A stretch of 64,000 nucleotides of DNA. Source: Bacteroidales bacterium. GTDB lineage: Bacteria; Bacteroidota; Bacteroidia; Bacteroidales; WCHB1-69. The notes beneath the pieces are model-generated. The model was not told the origin of the DNA and searched no databases. It was given only the letters and a program-made list of their open reading frames with translations. Position 1 is the first letter of the stretch, and each line of letters starts with the position of its first letter. The stretch lies in the NCBI GenBank assembly GCA_017615595.1, contig JAFZZT010000050.1:140002-204001 (forward strand), read 5' to 3'. Positions 42,101-50,630 of this stretch are shown piece after piece. The position numbers and the translations under genes were made by a program.

Positions 42101-43852
42101 ACCGTCCAGAGTCTTGAAGCAGTTCTCGAAGAGGGACTGGCACTTGTCATCGGCCACCTTCAGAAGTTCAACGGAAGCCCATGCGCCACCTTGGGAAGCG
42201 CGAGCCCATGGAATACCTACGGTGATATAGTTGACGGCACCAGGTCTCAATGTGAAGGGTCCTGCGGACTCGAGGAAACGACGGTCGTACGGAGCGTTGC
42301 CGACATTGGCTTCAGTCCAACCTTCAGCACCGTATTGCAGCGGGTTCGGGTCAACACCTTGGGTACCCCAGTTACAAACATCGGAGAGGCCAGGGAACAT
42401 GAAGTCGCACTCAGGGCCGTTACCGCCGGTGGACTGGTGGGCGTTGCCACCATAACGCATCTTGGTGTTATCTTTCCAGATACCGCGCAAGTAGTTGTAG
42501 TACTCGAATGCCACATCAGGGTCGCCATTGTAACCGTCCTTGTTGTCGTGATAAACGAATCTTCTCATACCGAAACGCTCGTTATCGATGATGCTGTCGC
42601 CGAAGTTCACACCGTTGATAGCCATTTGGTCAGACACATATTGGCTGTTGAGGAACTTGTCGCAATAACCAGAATATTGGGCGCTGTCGGGATAGAATCT
42701 CGGGTTGTCACGGTCGTCAGGATCCATGTAAGGTCCTTGGAAGAAGTCAACACCTACCGCAGGCGGTTGGTCGCCGTAGGCCCAGATTTGACCAGTACCA
42801 TCGACGTTGGAACCATTGTAGCAGTAGCCCAGACCACGGCCTACATCACAACCGATGTAGTCATCGTTTGCATAACCCAGGTCGGGGTCAACCCACTGGG
42901 AGAAGAAGGTATTGGTCAAGGTGTAGGTAGAACGGTTGATGATCTCGTATGAGTAGAACGTCATGTTGTTGAGGTCATCGTTGGTAGAGAAGCCGAAGCA
43001 CTGTCCACGGATTTCAAGACCGATAGGAGCACCTTGGGACTCGGTGTGAGGACCGGCGTTATCGTTGAAGATCCAGTAAAGGGTCTCATCGCCTTTGAGG
43101 ACGTGGTCGGCATAGATCATACCGTTGGAGTTTTGCCAGTCGGTGCCATAATACAGCAGGTCTTCCGGAGTTCTCGGAAGGGCGTGCTGAGCGGCGCGGG
43201 CAAGGTTATCCTCCGTCCAGGGACAGAGGTCGTTGTTGATGTCATAGTACGGATAGTCACCATTCTCGGGATCGTAAACGCCATTTTCGTTCACATCCTT
43301 GAAGGGGGCCAAGTAGTAAGAATAACCCTCGTCACCATGAGCAGGATAGTTGACGATGTCTGAAGGCATCACATAACCAGAGGTGTTGTAACCGCTGATA
43401 TGTTGGTCAACCTCAGCGCGGGTGATTCTGAAGTGTTTGTCGAACTTGATACATTCGGACTGAGTGGTACTGGCACCCGTGATTTTCAACGGGCCGGTCC
43501 AGTAGTCGTCACCTCTCTGTCTGAAACGGACAGCAGCCAGTTTCAACTGACCATTGACGTCGTAACCACCAATCCACAGACCAGCGGAGAACATGGAGGT
43601 CATACCGGATCCGATAGGCACCTCATATTCGGCAGTCTCTTTAAACCACATCGTACCGCCAGTCTCGATGTATGCACGCACGTTGTTCACCGTAAGTTCG
43701 TTGGAGCTACTCGCCGGAAGACAGGTAGCCGACTCGTCCTTGGGTGCAGAAGATTTCCTAATGTCTCCCTTGTATTTCTCTGCTTGCACGGTGCCGAAGA
43801 CCATACAAACCAAGAGGAGTGTCAAACTAAGAACTTTGTTACTATTTTTCAT
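39137..43852 (-). CDS. Very large exported protein with T9SS-like C-terminal domain
   Basis: A 1571-residue secreted protein. A signal peptide (MKNSNKVLSLTLLLVCMVFG) precedes a segment with NVRAYIETGGTMWF and SAGLWIGGYDVNGQL, typical of large Bacteroidota surface proteins encoded next to TonB receptors. The middle holds long Asp/Asn/Gly/Tyr-rich stretches with no catalytic motif I recognise. The last about 90 residues resemble a T9SS/FlgD-like sorting domain: NIVPNPYYGFSQYE, SIYTVNGTLIRTLTKGD, HANIPIASGVYIIHVKADG. It ends unusually, with about 15 residues past that domain. It lies 24 bases after the receptor gene and 30 before PorV, so one operon is likely. Function unknown; a structural or adhesive surface role is inferred. 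Confidence 0.75.
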   Translation of the reverse strand: MKNSNKVLSLTLLLVCMVFGTVQAEKYKGDIRKSSAPKDESATCLPASSSNELTVNNVRAYIETGGTMWFKETAEYEVPIGSGMTSMFSAGLWIGGYDVNGQLKLAAVRFRQRGDDYWTGPLKITGASTTQSECIKFDKHFRITRAEVDQHISGYNTSGYVMPSDIVNYPAHGDEGYSYYLAPFKDVNENGVYDPENGDYPYYDINNDLCPWTEDNLARAAQHALPRTPEDLLYYGTDWQNSNGMIYADHVLKGDETLYWIFNDNAGPHTESQGAPIGLEIRGQCFGFSTNDDLNNMTFYSYEIINRSTYTLTNTFFSQWVDPDLGYANDDYIGCDVGRGLGYCYNGSNVDGTGQIWAYGDQPPAVGVDFFQGPYMDPDDRDNPRFYPDSAQYSGYCDKFLNSQYVSDQMAINGVNFGDSIIDNERFGMRRFVYHDNKDGYNGDPDVAFEYYNYLRGIWKDNTKMRYGGNAHQSTGGNGPECDFMFPGLSDVCNWGTQGVDPNPLQYGAEGWTEANVGNAPYDRRFLESAGPFTLRPGAVNYITVGIPWARASQGGAWASVELLKVADDKCQSLFENCFKTLDGPDAPDVSIREYENQLVILLSNDDPNSNNYHEEYVEIDPQIQKTIETTKLVEVIDSVHTYTATGEDTIIAVHNFETVTTIDSLSQEDRSYKFEGYQIYQLASASVSVTDLNDASKAILIAQCDIANEAAQLVNWIYNDAVGTSVATEMVNGANKGISHSFLVTEDKFATGTNKNLVNHKEYYFLVIAYGYNQYKEFKLDADYLDGQKIVYLAGRRNIKTYTAIPHKPVEQLLNATYGDQPMITRIEGQGNGGFFLDLTDESVENILANNTYNNLQYKNNYGPLNIKVIDPLKVKPYDYTIKLLPNETSNDVNDDTEWQLIISDEVTDDELVDMGLERVTTASMPISMTNEELFPDLGISIAIINDNYKIYQKNLDEYVQSTDAGYSYSNLAKYAQPDVVGSSIEYDGDYAWLSGVVDMEGDYPANWIHAGQQTATAKWHDWGDTGGQEGAEADYMKWRQEDFFYVMPSGTLNDDEQTRGFIDPNQQYENLLNGLWAPYVMSSPYDGGPKAKYLQADVEVNNTKDGIANPYFEFQKIAAAPYNPGYNQTLTNLYSVDIVFTPDTNLWTRALVLESGSGDVNSGYTVDQHFNGQTFKNLRHEPKKAPSVDKKGNPDNSGTTGFGWFPGYAINVETGERLNIMFAENSADELNNGNDMLFNPTNVYAFYKNPQTGELILDEETGEPIPMGLTAFNNYRDAYTVTFGEPLNGGRHYVYVCGSSGNTCSMYYRNSNRQRNYNDNETMSNSNGTSHGGSFEYNGKYYPWYECGPYDQCEWLNAKFAQVIASNSSLSNNLRKQLKMQLFNNVMWTSIPMPAMNQEDNWMACDAKIKLRVARPYLRYSSRWYNDPASAPHADQNEGYPMYTFTTKNIAPTKLETSEHFETALEEINIVPNPYYGFSQYESTALENYVRIVNLPANCTISIYTVNGTLIRTLTKGDANTSFVQWDLKNHANIPIASGVYIIHVKADGIGERTLKFFCSMRPTDLNGF

Positions 43853-43876
43853 TGTAATAATATTTATATCAAACTA

Positions 43877-46800
43877 TTAGAAAGAAAATTGAAGACCTAA
43901 ACTTGCACGAATAGGACGGCTGTAGTTATACGGATTCTTCATACGCATCTGATAATACCAAATGTAGGATTCGGTGGAAACCTGAGAGTTGATAGCCTGT
44001 TGATACTCCGTAGCAGAGAGATAACCATCATCATCCGGGTTGCCGGTGTAGGTGTAAACAGAAACCACATTCTTGAAGTTGAAGAGGTTCTGGATATCCA
44101 CATAGACAGTCAGATAACCGGGTTTCGCTTTCTTGGCATTGCCATCGGCATCCTTGGCGTTCTTGTTGAAGGTGAACATGAAGGTCTTGTCGATACGGAA
44201 GTCAGCTTGGAACTGCCACGGTTTGTGAGAACCGTTGATGGTACCAGAGAGCTGGGAAGCAGTACCGGTCACGATGGTGGAGTATGGTGTGCTGGAACGA
44301 GTGTAGGGCTCGCCGGAAGCAGCCGTCAACAGCAAAGAGAAGCCGGTGTTGGCCAACCATTGGATTTCTTTCGTGGTAGGATTGCCATCAGCACCCATGA
44401 TGATCTTCTCTTTGGAAGGTCCCTCGTATGCTTGACCACTTTCGAAACGATAGTCGAGGTTGACACCGATTCTGTGTCTCTGGTCGAAGGAGAGATTGGT
44501 TAGAGTTCTCAAGTTGGGCTGGCCGGCGGCCAAGATGCTCAACTGGGAAGTGGTGCTGGAACCAGTACCCTTGGCGAACTGCAACGTATAGTTGGCAGAC
44601 AAGGTCAGGTTGTGGGTTCTGTTCATTCTATAGGTGAATGTGAAGCCCTGCACCGTACCGAAGTCAATGTTCTGGAAGGAATAATAGGTGTTCGGATATG
44701 CACCGGAGAAGCGGTAAGCCTGAATTTGGTTACGTTTCTCAGAATAGTAAGCCGAGATACTGATAGCAGACTTGTTACTAACCTTCTGACGGAAACCGAT
44801 TTCATAGTCAATACTCTGTTGCGGTTTCATGTTCGGGTTGGTAAGAATATCGCTAGAAGAGTTTCTCTTAGAAATGAAGAGATAGTCAATCGGGGAGATC
44901 TGCAAACTGGTAGGACGGGAAGTGATGATGTTGTAGTGAGCGTAGAACAAAGAGTTGTCGTTCACGTTGAAGGAGAAGGATACACGAGGCATCACAGACC
45001 ATTGGGCCTTGTAATCCGTAAAGGCGGAAGCTTCTACCTTCGTGATGGAGTTGATTTGGTCAATCTCGTTCTTGAGGATAGGACCGTTCACATAGAGAGA
45101 AAGGTCAGCCTCAGGGTCAGTAACCTCTTGACCATTGGCATCGTACCAAGTATCGCCACTACGATAACCGACAATAGAGGAGGAGTTGAACACATCGCCT
45201 TGGATGTCAGCCTCGCTCATGTAGGTGTCATTGCCTTGATAATAAACCACCCAATCGTCTTTTGCATTGCCAACGAAGTTGACGTTAGCATTCAGGTTGT
45301 GGAGGTCACCAACCGTATAAGCCTCACGGAAGAGGTACGGGTCTTTCAGCACGGATTGGTTGGCGTCGAAACGGTCAACACGCAAACCGATGTTGAAGAG
45401 CAAGTTTCTGATGGAGAATTTATCCTGCAGGTAGAAGGCCATATAAACAGGCTCGTAAGCACCGATGGAGTAGCTCTTTTGACCGGTAGCCTCATCAATA
45501 CCGTTGAAGAAGTCGTCAATAGTGGTTTTCTTGTGGTTGATTTTACCCGTGTAGTCATAGCCGTAGTAGCTGACCAGAGGTTGCTCGCCAGAAGAGGTAC
45601 CCAGCAAGAGTTCCTCGGCAGAGAACATGTCAACGCTATAGGTGCTAGGATCATAGCTGTCGATATCCAACCAGTCGTCTCCGTCCGGATTCAAACCGAG
45701 GGCTTCACGAAGGTTTCTGTCGAAGAAAGTCTGGTCGCTCAAGCTGACATAACGGTTGTAGTCAACATAGTAGTATTCGCCGTTGTCCCAGATGATAGGG
45801 TTGCTCTTATCCAACTCGGAAATGTGATAGTTGGCTTCGTTTCTCATCAAAGTCCAAAGAGTGACAGGGGCGATACCATAACCACGGTAGGTCAGTTTCT
45901 CAAAGTCGAAACCGAACTTCAGCTCGTGGTTCTTCAATGCCATGGAGATGCTGGCCTTCACACCGATCTGCTCAGTCTGGGATTTGCTGTAGCCGTTGTA
46001 AACGGTACCCGGGGACTGGTACATGGAATAAATAGCATCGGGTTGGTCGCCGTTTCTCAAAGCACCGAACTGCTGGTAGAAAGTCAAATCGTAGGGGAAA
46101 CCCTCATAGTAGTTGCGGTAGATATCCTCGATCGGGAATTTGTCCACAACGTTGAGGGTATATTGAGAGAGAATCGGGTTGACGTTGAAGTTAGGGTTGA
46201 CGTTGAAGGTGACGACAGAGTCATACCAACCATTGAACTCGAAAGCATCATAGAGGACGGCTTCCGTAGAGTCAGGAAGCATCAATTGGAGTTTATCCGT
46301 AAAGGAATAGCTTCTGGCTTTGGTGGTTTGGAACTTGCCCACATAACCATATTCGAACAGACGATCCTTATGCTCGGTGGCATAAGAGAGGCCGTTGATG
46401 CGGGTATAGTTGACGTTGATGTCATACATGATGTTCTTGAGGATAGCCGTAGCGGAGGTGTCGGTGAACGCACGGTGATTCAAACGGGCGTTGACACGCA
46501 TGGTGGACTGGGAAGAGGTGGGGTTGAGGCCGTTGTTGAACAGGGCTTGGGTAGAGCTCCAGGATTTACCTTTGGCATACTCGTATGATCCACCCAAGGA
46601 GAGCTTCATGTTGTGGCTCTTACCCAACATGAAGTCGAATTTCAACTGACCGAGGTAATCCCACGTGCCGGCGTTCTTTTTGACGCGCTCTTTGTGGAAA
46701 GACTCGCTGGTCAGGTAACAACCCTCTTGATACTGAACACCATACTCCGTGTTGCTGTAACGCAAAGGATTCTGAATCAAATAATCAATCACATCGTCAT

Positions 46801-47671
46801 TGGCCACCCAGTAACCGCCACGGAGAGGACGACTGTCATGGTCGTAGGAGACCTCACCGCTGAACAAGAAACCGATACGGGCGGGATCTGTTTTCTTCTT
46901 GCCTTTCAAGATCGGGCCGGAAAGGGAGACAGCACCCAGGAAGTTGTTGTAACCATCGATGGAACCACGCAACTCGACAGAGCCGTGGAAATCACGAGGA
47001 GCGGATTTGGTCGTGATGACCGTGAAGGAGGTACCGTCACCGAACTCGGCGGGGATACCACCCTGGATCAACTGAGCCTCTTCAATGGAAGACATGGTGA
47101 CACCGCTACTACCACGGATGGTCACACCATCCACGATCGTTTTCTGACCATCGGCACGGTTACCACGGACGGAAGCCATCTCACCATCCACACCCGTCAC
47201 ACCTTCCAAGGCAGACAGAGCACCGGTCACGGAACGACCGGGAGTGGTTCTCAAGTTTTCACCCGTAATACGAGTGGCAGAGGATGTACTACCTCCATCA
47301 AACACAGGCGGTTCGTAGGTGATATCGACAATGTCGAGTTCACCAGCACAGTCAATGACGAAGTCGATAAACACGACTTGTCCTGACGGGACTTGCACGT
47401 TGGCGATCTTTTGGGCCTTCTGGCAAGTCATCTGAGCATCGGCTAGCATGTCGTAGGTACCGACTTCAACACCGAAAATCTGATACTCTCCTTTGTCATC
47501 GGCCATAGCATAGTTCACATTCTTGTCACCAGTCTTCAAATAGACGTAGGTGTAGGCCAAAGGTTCGCCTGTTTGGTCCTTGACAACACCTTTGATGGTG
47601 GACGTCTGCGAAAACGCCATGCTAGACAAAAGAAGGATCACTCCAAGAGTCAAGAGTAATTTTTTAATCAT
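43877..47671 (-). CDS. TonB-dependent receptor with carboxypeptidase-regulatory-like N-domain
   Basis: A 1264-residue outer-membrane receptor. After the signal peptide (1-21) comes a CarboxypepD_reg-like domain (about 25-105, TSTIKGVVKDQTGEPLAYTY), then the plug (about 130-240, GALSALEGVTGVDGEMASVR and IPAEFGDGTSFTVITTK), then the barrel, ending in the aromatic C-terminus LGLQFSF. No SusD-like partner follows. Instead it is followed by a very large exported protein and PorV, the arrangement seen with T9SS-linked receptor loci rather than glycan-uptake (PUL) loci. The barrel has unusually long loops. Ligand unknown. Confidence 0.92.
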   Translation of the reverse strand: MIKKLLLTLGVILLLSSMAFSQTSTIKGVVKDQTGEPLAYTYVYLKTGDKNVNYAMADDKGEYQIFGVEVGTYDMLADAQMTCQKAQKIANVQVPSGQVVFIDFVIDCAGELDIVDITYEPPVFDGGSTSSATRITGENLRTTPGRSVTGALSALEGVTGVDGEMASVRGNRADGQKTIVDGVTIRGSSGVTMSSIEEAQLIQGGIPAEFGDGTSFTVITTKSAPRDFHGSVELRGSIDGYNNFLGAVSLSGPILKGKKKTDPARIGFLFSGEVSYDHDSRPLRGGYWVANDDVIDYLIQNPLRYSNTEYGVQYQEGCYLTSESFHKERVKKNAGTWDYLGQLKFDFMLGKSHNMKLSLGGSYEYAKGKSWSSTQALFNNGLNPTSSQSTMRVNARLNHRAFTDTSATAILKNIMYDINVNYTRINGLSYATEHKDRLFEYGYVGKFQTTKARSYSFTDKLQLMLPDSTEAVLYDAFEFNGWYDSVVTFNVNPNFNVNPILSQYTLNVVDKFPIEDIYRNYYEGFPYDLTFYQQFGALRNGDQPDAIYSMYQSPGTVYNGYSKSQTEQIGVKASISMALKNHELKFGFDFEKLTYRGYGIAPVTLWTLMRNEANYHISELDKSNPIIWDNGEYYYVDYNRYVSLSDQTFFDRNLREALGLNPDGDDWLDIDSYDPSTYSVDMFSAEELLLGTSSGEQPLVSYYGYDYTGKINHKKTTIDDFFNGIDEATGQKSYSIGAYEPVYMAFYLQDKFSIRNLLFNIGLRVDRFDANQSVLKDPYLFREAYTVGDLHNLNANVNFVGNAKDDWVVYYQGNDTYMSEADIQGDVFNSSSIVGYRSGDTWYDANGQEVTDPEADLSLYVNGPILKNEIDQINSITKVEASAFTDYKAQWSVMPRVSFSFNVNDNSLFYAHYNIITSRPTSLQISPIDYLFISKRNSSSDILTNPNMKPQQSIDYEIGFRQKVSNKSAISISAYYSEKRNQIQAYRFSGAYPNTYYSFQNIDFGTVQGFTFTYRMNRTHNLTLSANYTLQFAKGTGSSTTSQLSILAAGQPNLRTLTNLSFDQRHRIGVNLDYRFESGQAYEGPSKEKIIMGADGNPTTKEIQWLANTGFSLLLTAASGEPYTRSSTPYSTIVTGTASQLSGTINGSHKPWQFQADFRIDKTFMFTFNKNAKDADGNAKKAKPGYLTVYVDIQNLFNFKNVVSVYTYTGNPDDDGYLSATEYQQAINSQVSTESYIWYYQMRMKNPYNYSRPIRASLGLQFSF

Positions 47672-47789
47672 AGCCTTTTATTTATATTAAACATTAAACT
47701 TTTTTGCATACTATTTGGGGCCGCTAAAATAAAAAAAATATCAATCTCTTCAACATTTTTTCCATTTTTTTCAACCACCTAAATCTCAA

Positions 47790-48203
47790 TTATATATATT
47801 TTCGTTTTAAAATTTCACTGTAGATAATTCCTTTATATATCTCGCTTTCACTTAAAGAAATCTCGGGTTTTCCCTTGTCTTCCATACCAGAACCGGCCTT
47901 GGCGGAAGCGGTCTGAAGCCCCTCTTTCCCGTCATGGTCTGACGCGGTCAGGTCGGATTGGAAGCCCTCGTCCGGGACCGTTTCGTAGGTGAAATAATCG
48001 TCTTTTTGATCCACCGGAGTATAGGTCCTGGCTCGGGTCTTAGCCGATGGTTTCTCTTGGTCCGCATCGGGAAAATAAGGCTCTGGCTTAGGCTTTGGCG
48101 TGGGTGTTCGATTGGTCTGTTGCAGGTCTTTTTTGACCATTTTCAACAATGATGGCACCAGCGACAACGCCATTACCGCGAGAAAAATCAGGAAATCCTT
48201 CAT
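47790..48203 (-). CDS. Membrane-anchored acidic protein of unknown function
   Basis: A 137-residue protein with one N-terminal hydrophobic segment (MKDFLIFLAVMALSLVPSLL), then a Lys/Pro-rich stretch (PTPKPKPEP) and a long charged, probably disordered tail ending EILKRKYI. No lipobox or enzymatic motif. The gene lies 34 bases after YihY. The final helix (SESEIYKGIIYSEILKRKYI) resembles a short docking peptide shared by some Bacteroidota membrane-anchored proteins, a guess only. Confidence 0.6.
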   Translation of the reverse strand: MKDFLIFLAVMALSLVPSLLKMVKKDLQQTNRTPTPKPKPEPYFPDADQEKPSAKTRARTYTPVDQKDDYFTYETVPDEGFQSDLTASDHDGKEGLQTASAKAGSGMEDKGKPEISLSESEIYKGIIYSEILKRKYI

Positions 48204-48237
48204 GTCAATAATATTATTGTATATATTTTATTTTGTA

Positions 48238-49218
48238 TTAAACTTCTGTTAATGTATGAGTTTCTTCAGCTTTTGCCACCTTGGCCTTGGCTATGCTCAC
48301 ATTCAGATCATAGCCCACCAGCAAGATGATGGAGTTCCAGTTGATCCACAGCAGCACCGCGAACAAGGCTCCCAACGACCCATATATCAGGTTATAATTG
48401 GTAAAGTTGGATAGGTAGATATTCAGAAACCACAGGATGATGACCATCGCGATGGTGGCCATGGAAGAGCCAGCCGAAAAGAAACGGTAATTGGTCTTCT
48501 CCACGGGCGCAAGATAGTATAATATGCTGATAAGAAAATAAATAGAGATAAATGTCAGTACCCATTTCACACCATGGACAGCGATATAATAGCCTGTGTT
48601 GGTGCCGAAAATATGGGTATGCACATAGCGCATGATGACGGATGCGGCGATGAAGAGACCGAGCACCACCACGATCACCGTGAAGAAGATCAGCATGACC
48701 GCAGCGCTCAAGAGCACCTGTTTGAACACATTGCGGCGTCTCTCATTGAAATAGGAGCTGTTCATGGCCACAAACAGGGAATTAATCATCACAATGGTGA
48801 AATAGATACCGATCAGAAACATTAAGGAGCTAAGGGCTCCGTACTGACGAGTGACCACTTCCGTGATCATATTCTGGATGGCAGGCCAGACGTATGCGGG
48901 CACGGTGGATTCCAAAAAATCGAGAAGGGTCTGCTGGATATTATCACCCAAAAAGGCGATTACGGTGAAGAGGCCGATGGTCATGGGGATCAGGGCGGCG
49001 AAGATGCGGTAGGTGATGGCGGCGGCGCGCTGGAACACAACCCCTTTGCCGAGCGACTGCATGAAGAAGCGCATCACGTCGTACAAGGGAATCTTCTGGA
49101 AACCGGGCAGCGTGAGTGTCTTGGATTTGCGCACCAGCTTGCCAAGCACCGGAATCCGCTCCAGATCCTCGCTCCACTCGTGGATCTTATCACTTATCTT
49201 CTTAAAATCTAAAAACAT
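48238..49218 (-). CDS. YihY/BrkB family membrane protein
   Basis: A 326-residue integral membrane protein with six hydrophobic segments and the family core RAAAITYRIFAALIPMTIGL, then a conserved WxxxY/GS region at the end (NYNLIYGSLGALFAVLLWIN). The family was once called ribonuclease BN and is now regarded as a membrane protein of unsettled, possibly transport, function. The open frame extends to a TTG at 49236, but the ATG at 49218 (MFLDFKK) is preferred. Confidence 0.88.
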   Translation of the reverse strand: MFLDFKKISDKIHEWSEDLERIPVLGKLVRKSKTLTLPGFQKIPLYDVMRFFMQSLGKGVVFQRAAAITYRIFAALIPMTIGLFTVIAFLGDNIQQTLLDFLESTVPAYVWPAIQNMITEVVTRQYGALSSLMFLIGIYFTIVMINSLFVAMNSSYFNERRRNVFKQVLLSAAVMLIFFTVIVVVLGLFIAASVIMRYVHTHIFGTNTGYYIAVHGVKWVLTFISIYFLISILYYLAPVEKTNYRFFSAGSSMATIAMVIILWFLNIYLSNFTNYNLIYGSLGALFAVLLWINWNSIILLVGYDLNVSIAKAKVAKAEETHTLTEV

Positions 49219-49278
49219 AGGCAATAAGACTACCAATCACGATTACTATATTTGAACGCCATCCTCATCTCCTTATGA

Positions 49279-50130
49279 TTACAAGATGACCGTTTTCAGG
49301 CTCAGATCGAGGCTCCGGATCTGGTGAGTCAGTGCCCCGACAGAGATGAAGTCCACACCGGTAGCGGCGTAGTCGCGCAGGGTCTCGTCCGTGATACCAC
49401 CCGAGGCTTCCGTCTCGTAGCGGTGGTTGACAATCTCAACGCCCTCCTGGATCATCTCCGGCGTGAAGTTGTCGAACATGATGCGATGCACGCCGCCGTG
49501 GGCCATGACGCGGCGCACATCATCGAGGCTGCGGGTCTCCACCTCAATACGCAGGTCTTTACCGCGCTCTTTCAGATAGGCGTTGGCCTGATCGATGGCT
49601 TTCTCGATGCTGCCGGCGAAGTCGATATGATTGTCTTTCAGCATAATCATGTCGAAGAGGCCGATGCGGTGGTTTTGCGCGCCCCCGACCTTGACGGCAT
49701 ACTTCTCGAAATAGCGCATGTTGGGTGTTGTCTTGCGGGTGTCGAGCAGGGTGACGCCGGTGCCCTTGACCATCTCCACATACGCGTGGGTCGTGGTGGC
49801 GATACCGCTCATGCGCTGCATGAAGTTAAGGATCGTGCGCTCGGCGGTCAGCATCTTCTGAGCCGGCCCGCGCAGGATGAAGACGATGTCGCCCTTCTTG
49901 ATATGCGCCCCATCGTCCAAGAATCGCTCCATAGTGATGCTGTCATCCACCTGACGGGCAATCTCTTCCGCCACGTCCACGCCACAAAGGATACCCTCCT
50001 GTTTTACCAAGAGTTTCATTTCGCCCTGGGCGTCCGCCGGAATGCAGGAAAGCGAGGAATGGTCCCCGTCACCAATATCTTCAGCCAAAGACATGGCTAT
50101 TAACTGTTGAATGTGTTCGTCAATGATCAT
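49279..50130 (-). CDS. nadC: Nicotinate-nucleotide pyrophosphorylase (carboxylating)
   Basis: NadC converts quinolinate and PRPP to nicotinate mononucleotide, CO2 and PPi. The 283-residue protein has LAEDIGDGDHSS near the N-terminus, the phosphoribosyl-binding LNFMQRMSGIATTTHAYVE, LDTRKTTPNMRYFEKYAVKV and the C-terminal barrel motifs IMFDNFTPE and EASGGI. The start overlaps the upstream lipoprotein's stop by four bases. NadD is also present in this window (58.2 kb), a later step of the same pathway; nadA and nadB are not. Confidence 0.95.
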   Translation of the reverse strand: MIIDEHIQQLIAMSLAEDIGDGDHSSLSCIPADAQGEMKLLVKQEGILCGVDVAEEIARQVDDSITMERFLDDGAHIKKGDIVFILRGPAQKMLTAERTILNFMQRMSGIATTTHAYVEMVKGTGVTLLDTRKTTPNMRYFEKYAVKVGGAQNHRIGLFDMIMLKDNHIDFAGSIEKAIDQANAYLKERGKDLRIEVETRSLDDVRRVMAHGGVHRIMFDNFTPEMIQEGVEIVNHRYETEASGGITDETLRDYAATGVDFISVGALTHQIRSLDLSLKTVIL

Positions 50131-50621
50131 TTTTGTACTATTATTTCGGGGGTTGAAATCACATTGCTCTTGTGCAAGGCTCTGTCCACGAGCTGGCAGG
50201 AGAGCATTATCGTATCAAACGGTGAGGTGTAGTTGTTGATGTAGGTGGTGATGGTGATCTCGCCTTTGATGGCTTCCGGCACGTTGTCGCTCAGATGAGG
50301 CAGCCGCGCGTGCAGGGGCAGGGGCAGTTCCACCTCGGTCCAGACGCCATGCTGCTTCTCATAAAAATGGATGAAGAAGTTGTAGTAATACTCGGAGCCA
50401 ATGGCAAAGATCGTGTCGGTATCGGTCTCGTCCAACCCGATATCGCCATCACCATCTTCAAAGTAGATGACCAAGTCGGCCTGGTTGTCCACGCCCGTGC
50501 CGTTGTCGAGCTTGTCGATACGGACAAACTCGATGCGCGGCTCCACGGGGAAGACCTCACGATGACCGCAGCTGGTGAGCGCGGCCAAGAGCAGACAGAC
50601 GATCCAAAGCCGGACTTTCAT
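50127..50621 (-). CDS. Lipoprotein of unknown function
   Basis: A 164-residue lipoprotein: signal peptide with a lipobox at LLLAALTSCG (lipid-carrying Cys about residue 19). The mature part has strand-rich sequence with VIYFEDGDGDIGLDETDTDT near residues 49-68, an Asp/Gly-rich calcium-binding-like loop often seen in Bacteroidota surface lipoproteins. It lies between hutH (9 bases) and nadC (four-base overlap). No enzymatic signature. Confidence 0.7.
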   Translation of the reverse strand: MKVRLWIVCLLLAALTSCGHREVFPVEPRIEFVRIDKLDNGTGVDNQADLVIYFEDGDGDIGLDETDTDTIFAIGSEYYYNFFIHFYEKQHGVWTEVELPLPLHARLPHLSDNVPEAIKGEITITTYINNYTSPFDTIMLSCQLVDRALHKSNVISTPEIIVQK

Positions 50622-50630
50622 CGTGGCAGA

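Noticed and set aside
44612..46588. Long antisense open frame of 658 codons opposite the TonB receptor gene
   Set aside because: It lies wholly inside a well-supported receptor gene, has no recognisable domain, and such shadows are expected opposite codon-biased genes. The same applies to the frames opposite rimO, the GH3 fusion, the SNF transporter and the 1571-residue gene.
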